From positions 1,054,001-1,118,000 of the forward strand of contig NZ_CP013070.1 in the NCBI RefSeq assembly GCF_000264945.2: a DNA stretch of 64,000 nt, read 5' to 3'. This stretch comes from Sphingobium indicum B90A (GTDB lineage: Bacteria > Pseudomonadota > Alphaproteobacteria > Sphingomonadales > Sphingomonadaceae). The stretch's first letter is position 1, and the number at the start of each line of letters is the position of its first letter. A program made the translations under genes and the position numbers. Positions 55,326 to 63,522 of this stretch are shown one piece after another. Under the pieces are notes generated by a model, which saw only the letters and a program-made list of their open reading frames with translations, did no database searches and was not told the origin of the DNA.

Positions 55326-56087
55326 ATGGCCGACCCGACCCGCATATGGACCGCAGCGCTGATCGTGATCGGCGACGAGATTCTTTCGGGCAGGACGCAG
55401 GACAGGAATGTGTCGCAGATTGCGACATGGCTGAACGTGCAGGGCATCCGCCTGCGCGAAGTCCGGGTGGTCGCGGACGACAGCGACGCCATCGCAGAAG
55501 CGGTGAACGCCCTTCGGGCGCGGAACGACTATCTGTTCACCACCGGCGGCATCGGGCCGACGCATGACGACATCACCGTGGACGCCATTGCCGCGGCGCT
55601 GGGCGTTGCCGTGGAAATCCACCCAGAAGCGCGGGCCATGCTCCTCGCCTATTACGAGACGCGGGGCGGCTTGACCGAGGCGCGGCTGCGCATGGCCCGC
55701 GCGCCTGCGGGATCGAGCCTGATCGAAAACCGCATGTCGGGCGCTCCTGGCCTGCGGCACGGCAATGTCTTCATCATGGCCGGCGTGCCGCATATCACCG
55801 CGGGAATGCTGGACAGCCTGACGGGAAAGCTGGAAGGCGGCCTCCCGGTGCTGTCAGCCACCATCGGTTGCTGGGTGGCGGAAAGCGAGATTGCGGACCT
55901 GCTCGGCGCGACGGAGCGGGCGCATGACGGGTGCCAGATCGGCAGCTATCCCTTCTTTCGCGAGGGGAAGACCGGCGCGAATTTCGTGATCCGCTCGGTC
56001 GATGCGGAGGCGCTGGATCGCTGCGTTGCGGATCTGAGCGCCGGACTGGAACGGGGCGGCTGGCCGGTGATGGCTGGAGGGATCTGA
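55326..56087 (+). CDS. MoCF-domain protein (CinA N-terminal type)
   Basis: A 253-residue protein containing the molybdopterin-binding MoCF fold: LIVIGDEILSGRTQDRN at the start and the TTGGIGPTHDDITVDAIA signature near residue 70. The C-terminal amidase part of full CinA is absent, so this is the shorter competence/damage-inducible-type form, which in some bacteria is an ADP-ribose pyrophosphatase or a molybdopterin-binding protein. Function is not settled. It starts at an ATG 81 bases after the divergent map start. The 358-base gap 56088-56445 that follows shows no gene. Confidence 0.86.
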   Translation: MADPTRIWTAALIVIGDEILSGRTQDRNVSQIATWLNVQGIRLREVRVVADDSDAIAEAVNALRARNDYLFTTGGIGPTHDDITVDAIAAALGVAVEIHPEARAMLLAYYETRGGLTEARLRMARAPAGSSLIENRMSGAPGLRHGNVFIMAGVPHITAGMLDSLTGKLEGGLPVLSATIGCWVAESEIADLLGATERAHDGCQIGSYPFFREGKTGANFVIRSVDAEALDRCVADLSAGLERGGWPVMAGGI

Positions 56088-56445
56088 GACGGTCCCATCG
56101 ATTGCGTCGGTGGGAACGGACATCGGTCCCCTGGTCGGACGGCCCGGTGAAGTGCCGGAGCTTTCGCAAAACTTCAGCCGCACGATGCTCTAAGCGCCTG
56201 ATCCGCGCCCATATGTGTCCGTAGAGCGGCGGGCTGCGTTGCATCCATGCCGCGCAGGGCGGTATGCTGCGCTGCGTCAATCGCCGGCTGGTTCCGGCCA
56301 AGGGGCATCGGGCTCGCTCGCCCGGCGCCCAACCCATGATGAGGGATGAGGGTCCGTGCATCCGGGGTTTCCCGGAATGGATTCGCGCGTCCTTTCATGA
56401 TCGGTTGGCTGTCGGTCGAAAGCCGTTTGAAGAAGGAGAATAGTG

Positions 56446-57789
56446 ATGCGGATCGTTATGACCGGCTCTGGCTATGTCGGCCTGGTATCCGGCGCGTGTC
56501 TCGCGGATTTCGGCCATGATGTCATCTGCGTGGACAAGGATGCGCGCAAGATCGAGTTGTTGCAGGGCGGCGGCGTGCCGATCTACGAGCCCGGCCTTGC
56601 CGACCTGATCGCCCGCAACGTGAAGGCGGGGCGCCTGACATTCACCACCGACCTGGCCGGATCGGTCAGCCAGGCCGATGTGGTGTTCATCGCCGTCGGC
56701 ACGCCCGCGCGGCGGGGCGACGGTCATGCCGACCTTAGCTATGTCTATGCCGCCGCGCAGGAGATCGCGTCCAACCTCAGCGGCTTCACCGTCATCGTCA
56801 CCAAGTCCACCGTCCCGGTCGGCACGGGAGACGAGGTCGACCGCATCATCCGCGAAACCAATCCCGACGCGCAGTTCGCCGTCGCCTCCAACCCCGAATT
56901 CCTGCGCGAAGGCGCGGCCATCCAGGATTTCAAGCGGCCCGACCGCATCGTGGTCGGCATAGAGGACGAACGCGCCCGCCCGGTGATGGAGGAGGTTTAT
57001 CGTCCCCTCTATCTCAACCAGGCGCCGATCCAGTTCACGGGCCGCCGGACCAGCGAACTGATCAAATATGCCGCCAACGCCTTCCTGGCGATGAAGATCA
57101 CCTATATCAACGAGATGGCCGACCTGTGCGAGAATGTCGGCGCCGACGTCCAGCAGGTGGCGCGCGGCATCGGCCTGGATAATCGCATCGGTTCGAAATT
57201 CCTTCATGCCGGGCCGGGCTATGGCGGCTCCTGCTTCCCGAAGGACACGCTGGCGCTGGTCAAGACGGCGGAGGATGCTGGCGCGCCGATCCGCCTCATC
57301 GAAACCACCGTGGCCATCAACGAAAGCCGCAAGCGGGCCATGGCGCGAAAGGTGGTCGCGGTCTGCAACGGGTCGGTGCGCGGCAAGACGATCGCCGTGC
57401 TGGGCCTGACCTTCAAGCCCAATACCGACGACATGCGCGACGCGCCGTCGATCGCCATCATCCAGGCCCTGCAGGACGGCGGCGCGCAGGTGCGGGCCTA
57501 TGATCCGGAGGGGATGGACGCCGCCCGCGCCATGATGAGCGGCGTGGAATTCTGCGACAATCCCTATGTCGCGGCGCAAGGAGCCGCCGCGGTCGTCATC
57601 GTCACGGAATGGGACGCGCTGCGGGCGCTCGATCTGCCGCGCCTCAAGGGGATCATGAGCGGCGATGGCCTGGTCGACCTGCGCAACATCTATCGCCCGG
57701 CCGATGCGGAGGTTGCCGGCTTCGTCTATGTCAGCGTGGGCCGCGGCGCCGCGCCGGAGATCGAGGAACTGGTGCAGGCGGCGGAGTAG
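56446..57789 (+). CDS. UDP-glucose 6-dehydrogenase
   Basis: A 447-residue enzyme that oxidises UDP-glucose to UDP-glucuronate, a precursor for acidic exopolysaccharide. The N-terminal nucleotide motif is TGSGYVGLVSGACLADFGHDV, and the catalytic Cys is in GPGYGGSCFPKD (about residue 260). The middle linker and C-terminal domain (VLGLTFKPNTDDMRDAPSIAIIQAL) are complete. The start is the ATG at 56446, after AAGGAGAATAGTG. It opens the polysaccharide locus. Sphingans and succinoglycan-type polymers vary in uronic acid use; this enzyme suggests glucuronate here. Confidence 0.95.
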   Translation: MRIVMTGSGYVGLVSGACLADFGHDVICVDKDARKIELLQGGGVPIYEPGLADLIARNVKAGRLTFTTDLAGSVSQADVVFIAVGTPARRGDGHADLSYVYAAAQEIASNLSGFTVIVTKSTVPVGTGDEVDRIIRETNPDAQFAVASNPEFLREGAAIQDFKRPDRIVVGIEDERARPVMEEVYRPLYLNQAPIQFTGRRTSELIKYAANAFLAMKITYINEMADLCENVGADVQQVARGIGLDNRIGSKFLHAGPGYGGSCFPKDTLALVKTAEDAGAPIRLIETTVAINESRKRAMARKVVAVCNGSVRGKTIAVLGLTFKPNTDDMRDAPSIAIIQALQDGGAQVRAYDPEGMDAARAMMSGVEFCDNPYVAAQGAAAVVIVTEWDALRALDLPRLKGIMSGDGLVDLRNIYRPADAEVAGFVYVSVGRGAAPEIEELVQAAE

Positions 57790-57832
57790 GCCGCGACACA
57801 AATCCCATCTCGCGTGCGGGATGGGATTGAGC

Positions 57833-57868
57833 AGGGCGCTCCCGGCCTTGGTCGGGGGCGCCCTTTCA
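57833..57868 (+). terminator. Rho-independent terminator after UDP-glucose dehydrogenase
   Basis: AGGGCGCTCCCGGCC pairs with GGTCGGGGGCGCCCT and is followed by TTTCATTT. A second hairpin (AATCCCATC with GATGGGATT) stands just before it at 57801-57828. The next gene therefore has its own promoter. Confidence 0.8.
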
Positions 57869-57973
57869 TTTCCGGCGCGGTCCCCTTCGCGATCATATCG
57901 ATTCTGAAAACATGGCCGGGTCGAGCCAGTTCCGGCGCGCCTTGCCACAACTCGTCGCAAATTCCCAAAGGAT

Positions 57974-57988
57974 ACGACGAGTCGTCGT
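57974..57988. promoter_or_regulatory. Palindrome before the GH16 gene
   Basis: ACGACGA-G-TCGTCGT is a 15-base near-perfect palindrome about 70 bases before the GH16 start, in a short AT-poorer promoter region. A probable regulator site; the protein that binds it is not known. Confidence 0.45.
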
Positions 57989-58054
57989 TGACCCCAGCCT
58001 TTTGTTAACCTTCTTGGAAGACCCTACAGGGGATAACTTCGGGGGTCGCAAACC

Positions 58055-59443
58055 ATGTCTGTCAAAATGACTGGCTCCATTTTTGGAGCCGGAATGCTTT
58101 GTATTTTCGCGGCGGGAGCCGCAACGATCATGACCAGCCTGTCGACATCGAGCACGATGTCGACCGCAACGACGACCGGGTCGCAGCTTGTTTCCGCCAC
58201 GACTTCGACCACGATAACGTCGTCGACGACCAGCGGTTCCGCGACGACGAGCACAGTATCCGATTTTTCCGACTTCGACTTCGCCAATGGGACGAAGCTG
58301 CCGGCAAAGGCGACTCTGTCGCTGGGCAATGCCAGCTTTCGTCCGGGCAGCAGCGTGGCCCATGTGCCCGTGACGCTGGACCGGCCGACGCCCAATACGG
58401 TGATCGCGCGGATCATCACGGTCAACGGATCGGGCATCTATCGCGCGCTGTCGGGCTATAATTACCAGACGGTCGACACGGTGGTGATCTTCCGCCCCGG
58501 CGATCCGCTGGTGCAGACTGTCGCGGTGCCGATCATCGGCGCCACGGAAGGGCAGCAGTTCCAGGTCAAGCTGCGGGAGGCGCCCTGGGGTGGCCTCCAG
58601 GGGCAATCGACCGCGACGATCACGGCCAGCAGCACGGCCATGGCGACGGCCAGGGCGACGGGCACGTTCCGCGCCCCGCGCAGCTTCGCGGCGACCGGCA
58701 CGCTTCAGTTCGAACTGCGCAAGGACACCCATAGGCGGTCACCCGACGGCGGTTGGGACCGCTGGGCGACTTCGCTGGCCCATGGGCGGACGCAGGTCGC
58801 CAATGGGGAAACCGGGCTCTACCTCGATTCCAGCATTTTCCCCGGCATCGAAGGGCCGGTCTATTGGGGCGCGAACGGGCTAGTCCTGCATACGCAGAAG
58901 CTGAAGACGCCGATCAGCTATGACGGCCAGAGCTGGTATTACGGTTCGTCGGTGCTGGACGGCCGCAATTTCCTGGCGACGCAGATCGGTTATGGCCAAT
59001 ATGAATGGGAAGCGAAAATGCCCAGCCGCCGCGGGTCATGGCCCGCCTTCTGGCTGGTGTCGACCAGCGGCTGGCCGCCCGAAATCGATATTTACGAGGG
59101 GTTCGGCTATCAGAGCTATTGGGATTTCGACCGTCATGTCGCCCATACCCTGCATATCGGCGCCAACAGCACCCGCTACGATCAGCGGGGAGTCACGATC
59201 CAGACGCAGCAGGCCTATGGCCTCAGCGGCTATTCCCAGGGCTTTCACCGCTTCGCCGTCGACATCCAGCGGGATTACATCACCTGGTTCGTGGATGGCG
59301 TGGAAACCTATCAGTCGGTCAACCCCTTCCGGGGCTTCCGCTTCTATCCGATCATGGACGTCGCGGTGAAGACCAACGGCGCCTATGACGACGGGTCGGG
59401 CGACATGGTCATCAAGAGCTTCAAAATCTACAGCGCGCCATAA
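58055..59443 (+). CDS. Exported GH16-family glycoside hydrolase with Ser/Thr-rich and Calx-beta-like regions
   Basis: A 462-residue protein. An N-terminal hydrophobic segment (residues 7-27) acts as signal or anchor, then a Ser/Thr-rich low-complexity stretch (28-70), a Calx-beta-like domain (about 80-190) and a GH16 catalytic domain (about 230-460) with the EIDIYE catalytic pattern (E-x-D-x-x-E) near residue 345. GH16 enzymes cut beta-1,3/1,4-glucans; in rhizobia an ExoK-type GH16 trims succinoglycan. The location next to UDP-glucose dehydrogenase and glycosyltransferases supports trimming of the cell's own polymer. It ends 16 bases into the convergent glycosyltransferase gene end. Confidence 0.87.
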   Translation: MSVKMTGSIFGAGMLCIFAAGAATIMTSLSTSSTMSTATTTGSQLVSATTSTTITSSTTSGSATTSTVSDFSDFDFANGTKLPAKATLSLGNASFRPGSSVAHVPVTLDRPTPNTVIARIITVNGSGIYRALSGYNYQTVDTVVIFRPGDPLVQTVAVPIIGATEGQQFQVKLREAPWGGLQGQSTATITASSTAMATARATGTFRAPRSFAATGTLQFELRKDTHRRSPDGGWDRWATSLAHGRTQVANGETGLYLDSSIFPGIEGPVYWGANGLVLHTQKLKTPISYDGQSWYYGSSVLDGRNFLATQIGYGQYEWEAKMPSRRGSWPAFWLVSTSGWPPEIDIYEGFGYQSYWDFDRHVAHTLHIGANSTRYDQRGVTIQTQQAYGLSGYSQGFHRFAVDIQRDYITWFVDGVETYQSVNPFRGFRFYPIMDVAVKTNGAYDDGSGDMVIKSFKIYSAP

Positions 59444-60348
59444 TGATCCTGGGCGCCCCCCGCCAGGGCATAGAGGCGCCCCCAGCTCTTGACCCACTGC
59501 CCGGCGATGTCCACCCGACGCGCGCCGGGCAGCAGCAGGGCCGCCAGGCCGGCCGTCCGCAATCCCAATATGGCGACAGACCGGACCAGCAGCTTCGCGG
59601 CGCCGATGCGGCCGGGCAGGGCCTTGCGCCGCGCCATGGTCTCGGTGCAGCCGATGCGCCACATGCGTTTCAGCACCCATGAAAGGCGCGCTCGCTCAGC
59701 CGAAACCCATTCGCCGACCCGCGCATCGGGCGACCAGCCGAAGCGGGCACCCGCATCATGCAGCCGGGCCAGGAAGTCCAGATCCTCCCCGCCGCTGCGG
59801 TTGAAGCGCGGATCGAAGAAGGGCTCTCCGATCATGGCAAAGGCGCGTCGGCTGACCAGCAGATTGTTGCTCGCCCACAGCATGCCGGTCGCGCCCCATG
59901 GCCGTTCCTCGGCGCGGAAGACCAGCGTTTCGCGCGCCCATCGCGGCGGCTGCCCCACGAAGCGGCTATCCACCGGGCCGGCGACCACGTCCGCGCCCAC
60001 CTGCGCCTGGCAGATCAGCAGCGCGTCGAGCCAGCCGGGCTGGGGCCATTCGTCATCGTCGATCATCGCCACGAAACGCATCGCCGGATCGTCCAGCGCT
60101 GCGGCGGCGATGGCATTGCGGACCGCGCAAAGCCCCGGCTGGGCCACCGGCAGCAGCGTCACGGGCAGGCCATAACCCTCCGCCAGCATGGCGCGGACCA
60201 CGGCTGCCCCCTCCTGCCTGACGGGATCGTTGTCGGCCACCAGCACCATCACGTCATGGCGGCCGGTCACGCTCGGCAGCGTCTCCAGCAGGTGACGGAG
60301 CTGATCGGGCCGGCGGAAGGTGGGAATGGCGATCCAGACCGCGGGCAT
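59428..60348 (-). CDS. Glycosyltransferase family 2 (exopolysaccharide)
   Basis: A 306-residue GT2 enzyme. It starts AVWIAIPTFRRPDQLRHLLETLPS, with the DXD-like MIDDDEWPQPGWLDALL (about residue 110) and a GPV-type acceptor region. A hydrophobic C-terminal segment may touch the membrane. Its ATG shares bases with the stop of the acyltransferase gene (TGATG), so translation is coupled. It is the last gene in the minus-strand EPS operon and overlaps the GH16 end by 16 bases tail to tail. The sugar added is unknown. Confidence 0.87.
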   Translation of the reverse strand: MPAVWIAIPTFRRPDQLRHLLETLPSVTGRHDVMVLVADNDPVRQEGAAVVRAMLAEGYGLPVTLLPVAQPGLCAVRNAIAAAALDDPAMRFVAMIDDDEWPQPGWLDALLICQAQVGADVVAGPVDSRFVGQPPRWARETLVFRAEERPWGATGMLWASNNLLVSRRAFAMIGEPFFDPRFNRSGGEDLDFLARLHDAGARFGWSPDARVGEWVSAERARLSWVLKRMWRIGCTETMARRKALPGRIGAAKLLVRSVAILGLRTAGLAALLLPGARRVDIAGQWVKSWGRLYALAGGAQDHYGAL

Positions 60349-61433
60349 CAGACGGCGGCCTCCACCACCGGCTTGCGGCTGCGTCCGCCGCGCTGGAGCC
60401 ATTTTATGAGTCGATGCCCGCGCACCTCCACCAGCGCATAGCTTGCCCAGCAGAGCAGCCAGGTCGCCGCCAGCATGGCGAGGACGATCAACCCGTCGAA
60501 GCCGTTGACGCCATGCCTGTGCGCCACGCCCATGCCGCGGGCGAACACGTCCCGCACCAGCGGATGCCAGAGATAGATGGAATAGCTGATGAGGCCCAGA
60601 TGGAAGCTGACCGGATTGGCCATCACCGCCCGCGCCGCCGCGCCGTTATAATAGCAGCTCAGCACCAGCGCCGGCATCAGGCAGACCACCAGCAGGTCGA
60701 CCTTTCCCGGTAGCAGCAGCGCGAGCGCGATGAGCCCGCAGATCATTACGAATGCGCCCGTCCGGTCGATCAGCCGGCGGCACCACGCCTTTTCTGCGCA
60801 GCGATAGCTGAGAACGCCCAGCGAGAAACCGGCGAGGCAGCGCAGCAGCGTCAGCACGCTGTCGCTGTCATTGACGTCCAGCGGTCCGCTGGAACCCCGG
60901 CCGGACAGCGCCACCAGGCCCAAAATGCCGACGCACAGCAAGGCCTGCGCCCATGCCCATCGCGAAAAGGCGATGATGGCGATCAAGGGATAGATGAGAT
61001 AGGCCGCGACCTCCGTGCTGACGGACCAGCTATTGCCCGCGATCGGCTCCGTTCCCCAACCCCAGCTCTGCACCATCAGCAGGTTGGTGAGGATGTTCGG
61101 CGCGTCGAGCGCAATCGCCTGGCTGCCGGAGATGTTGAGGACGATGCGCGCCATGAACACCAGCGTCACGATCAGGTGCAGCGGCCATACCCGCGCCATG
61201 CGGTTGACGAGGAAGTCGACATAGCTCGCCTGCCCCAGATGGTTCACCACCCGGTCGTGATAGCCGAAGGAGATGACGAAGCCGCTCAGGATGAAGAACA
61301 GGTCGACCGCCAGATAGGCGCGGGAGAAAAGCGGCAGGCGAAACGCCTCGAACGCCGGGTTGTGCGGGATGTGGTACAGCAGCACCGACACCGCCGCCAC
61401 GCCGCGAAGGCCGGTCAGCGAGGAAATTCTCAT
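60348..61433 (-). CDS. Acyltransferase family 3 membrane protein
   Basis: A 361-residue integral membrane acyltransferase with about ten hydrophobic helices. The AT3 hallmark Arg and His residues are in LTGLRGVAAVSVLLYHIP (catalytic His near residue 20) and the LVNRMARVWPLHLIV segment. In EPS loci these enzymes add acetyl, succinyl or pyruvyl-type groups to the polymer. It overlaps the GH10 gene by ATGA and the next glycosyltransferase by TGATG, a tight translational chain. Confidence 0.9.
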   Translation of the reverse strand: MRISSLTGLRGVAAVSVLLYHIPHNPAFEAFRLPLFSRAYLAVDLFFILSGFVISFGYHDRVVNHLGQASYVDFLVNRMARVWPLHLIVTLVFMARIVLNISGSQAIALDAPNILTNLLMVQSWGWGTEPIAGNSWSVSTEVAAYLIYPLIAIIAFSRWAWAQALLCVGILGLVALSGRGSSGPLDVNDSDSVLTLLRCLAGFSLGVLSYRCAEKAWCRRLIDRTGAFVMICGLIALALLLPGKVDLLVVCLMPALVLSCYYNGAAARAVMANPVSFHLGLISYSIYLWHPLVRDVFARGMGVAHRHGVNGFDGLIVLAMLAATWLLCWASYALVEVRGHRLIKWLQRGGRSRKPVVEAAV

Positions 61434-62557
61434 GCGCCTGCGCTCCTCATGGCGGGGGCCGCGTCGAAGGCGGCGGCTATGGCGTCCCACAACGGCTTGC
61501 GGCGCATCCCGCCGTCAAGCGGCAGGCCGCGCGACAACTGGCCGTCGGGCCACTTGTAATCCTTGAAATTGGAGAGCCAGCTATAGCGGTCCGACAGCCC
61601 CCAGCAGAGCACCGACCGCATGGCCGGATTGTCCAGCGCCACGTCCAGAAAGGCCTTGGCGACGGAGGCGATCTCCTTGTCCCGCTTTTCCGGATTGGGC
61701 GGCCCGCCCCGGTCCGCGACGTCGAATTCCGTGATGGAAAGGGCCAACCCATAGCCGCTGAGCTGATCCAGAAAGCGCGCGAACCGGGCCTGGTTGAAGC
61801 CCTCCCTATAGGGCTTCAAATGCCCCTGTATGCCGATGGCGTCCACCGGCACGTTGCGCGCCATCAGCCGGTCGAGCAGCTTCAGCATGGCGGTGCGGCG
61901 ACGCTCGCAGCGGGGGGAGTCGTGCTCTATCCCGAAATCGGTCAGGAACCGCATGGGGCTGGGGTCGACCTCCCGCGCGCGGTGGAAGGCGATGTCGACA
62001 TAATCCTCTCCCAGCGCGTCCATCCACATGCTCTTGGCGCGCATGCCGTCGGCGCGGCCGTCATTCGGCTCGATGGCTTCGTTGACGACGTCCCATTCGC
62101 GGATTTTGCCCGCGTAACGGCGGATGGCGGTGTCGATATAGCTGGTCATCAGCGTTTCGCGTTCGGCACGGCCGGCGGCCTTCAGCGCCGGCTCCAGCCA
62201 GGGCGGCTGCGCGGCATACCATACCAGCGCATGGCCCCTTGCGCGCATGCCGTGCCGCTGAGCGAAGGCGATGATCTGGTCCGCGCCGCTGAAATCATAT
62301 CGACCGGGCTTCGGCTCCGTCGTGCCGCGCTTCAGTTCATATTCCTGGACGACCATGTCGCATTCGCGGGCGACGGCGGCCGTGAAATCGGGGTCTTCGC
62401 GCAACTGGCGCGACTTGATCGCGGCGCCGAAATAGCGGCCCGACTTGCGGGCATGGGCCGCAAGGCCCGCCGTGCCGCCGACCTGCGCGGCGCTCGGCTG
62501 GATGGGGGAGCATGCGGAAAGCGCCGCCGCGCCCGCCAGGAATTCGCGCCGTCTCAC
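61430..62557 (-). CDS. GH10-family endo-1,4-beta-xylanase-type enzyme with Tat-like lipoprotein signal
   Basis: A 375-residue exported enzyme. The N-terminus MRRREFLAGAAALSAC joins a twin-arginine motif (RRREFL) to a lipobox (LSAC), suggesting Tat export and lipid anchoring. The GH10 barrel carries the acid/base Glu in WDVVNEAI and the nucleophile Glu in ITEFDV, plus HALVWYAAQPPWL and DAIGIQGHLKPY. GH10 cuts beta-1,4-xylan and some glucan/cellooligomer bonds. The GTG start overlaps the stop of the upstream glycosyltransferase (GTGA). Its place inside an EPS operon suggests editing or trimming of the exported polymer, not plant xylan use; that is inference. Confidence 0.92.
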   Translation of the reverse strand: MRRREFLAGAAALSACSPIQPSAAQVGGTAGLAAHARKSGRYFGAAIKSRQLREDPDFTAAVARECDMVVQEYELKRGTTEPKPGRYDFSGADQIIAFAQRHGMRARGHALVWYAAQPPWLEPALKAAGRAERETLMTSYIDTAIRRYAGKIREWDVVNEAIEPNDGRADGMRAKSMWMDALGEDYVDIAFHRAREVDPSPMRFLTDFGIEHDSPRCERRRTAMLKLLDRLMARNVPVDAIGIQGHLKPYREGFNQARFARFLDQLSGYGLALSITEFDVADRGGPPNPEKRDKEIASVAKAFLDVALDNPAMRSVLCWGLSDRYSWLSNFKDYKWPDGQLSRGLPLDGGMRRKPLWDAIAAAFDAAPAMRSAGA

Positions 62558-63522
62558 AGCCTCTGCCCCTTGCCGGCGAACATGTGGGACAGGTCGATCC
62601 AGCGGTCGGAAATGCGGCGATAGACCGGATCGGGCATCACGATCTGCAACAGCACCGTCGCCGCCAGCCGCGGCCCGAACGCCCCCCGGCAGACCGCGCC
62701 CAGATAATAGCGCATCGCCCGCCGCCTGCTGGTCGGCCAGATGCTTTTCGCGGCGTGCCAGCCCATATAGGCGGAAAAGGCGCGCGGGCTGATATGGGGG
62801 CGCAGGTCCCGCAACCAGGTCAGGCTGCCGATGCTGCCGCGCACCTGGGAAAGCCGGTCGTCGGCATCCCGGTCCGCCCATATGGTGCCGGGCCGCTCCG
62901 TCATCAGGAAGCGCGCGCCGGCCAGCGACAGGCGCAGGGCGAAATCGGTATCGTCGCCGAACCTCACATCCTCGCGGTAGCGGACCTTCCCCGCCAGCGT
63001 ACGGCTGAGCGCCATGCTGCTGGTCTGGATGAAGCCGCGGTCGCACATCAGATAGCGGTCCATGGTCTCGCCATGAGCGATGGCGCGCGGCGGCTTCAGG
63101 AAATTGCGTCCCGCGCCCCGGTCGGCCAGCACCTGGCCATAGGCGACGACGTCCTCGCTCTCCTGCAACAGCGGCAGCAGGTCGGCGAGGTGATGGGGCA
63201 GGAAACGGTCGTCGCAGTCGAGAAAGGCGATATAGCGTCCGCGGGCATGGTCTATGCCCTTGTTGCGCGCCGCCGCCGCGCCGCGATTTTCCTGCACGAT
63301 GACCTTGAGGCGCGGATCGTTGATCGCGCCCAGGGCAACCTCCGTCCCGTCGGTCGACCCGTCCACCACCACGATCACCTCGATGATCGCGACGGTCTGT
63401 TCCAGGGCGGACATGACGGCGGCGACCGCCGCGTCGCGCCGCTGATAGGTCGGGATCACCACGGAAAACAGCGGCGCGGCGACCGCCGCCTTCAGGCTGG
63501 ATGGAGGTTGCCAGGCGGTCAT
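62554..63522 (-). CDS. Glycosyltransferase family 2 (exopolysaccharide)
   Basis: A 322-residue GT2 enzyme. The core begins PLFSVVIPTYQRRDAAVAAVMSALEQT, with the DXD-like FLDCDDRFLPHH and a VRYREDVRFGDDTDFALRL (ED motif). It has no clear membrane helix. Its ATG at 63522 shares a base with the stop of the preceding gene (TGATG); a GTG at 63525 is possible. It is followed by the GH10 gene with a GTGA overlap. Probably one of the enzymes that builds the repeat unit; donor and linkage are unknown. Confidence 0.87.
   Translation of the reverse strand: MTAWQPPSSLKAAVAAPLFSVVIPTYQRRDAAVAAVMSALEQTVAIIEVIVVVDGSTDGTEVALGAINDPRLKVIVQENRGAAAARNKGIDHARGRYIAFLDCDDRFLPHHLADLLPLLQESEDVVAYGQVLADRGAGRNFLKPPRAIAHGETMDRYLMCDRGFIQTSSMALSRTLAGKVRYREDVRFGDDTDFALRLSLAGARFLMTERPGTIWADRDADDRLSQVRGSIGSLTWLRDLRPHISPRAFSAYMGWHAAKSIWPTSRRRAMRYYLGAVCRGAFGPRLAATVLLQIVMPDPVYRRISDRWIDLSHMFAGKGQRL

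Noticed and set aside
56088..56445. Possible small gene or RNA in the 358-base gap before UDP-glucose dehydrogenase
   Set aside because: Only short inverted repeats and no frame with a ribosome site or family match were seen.
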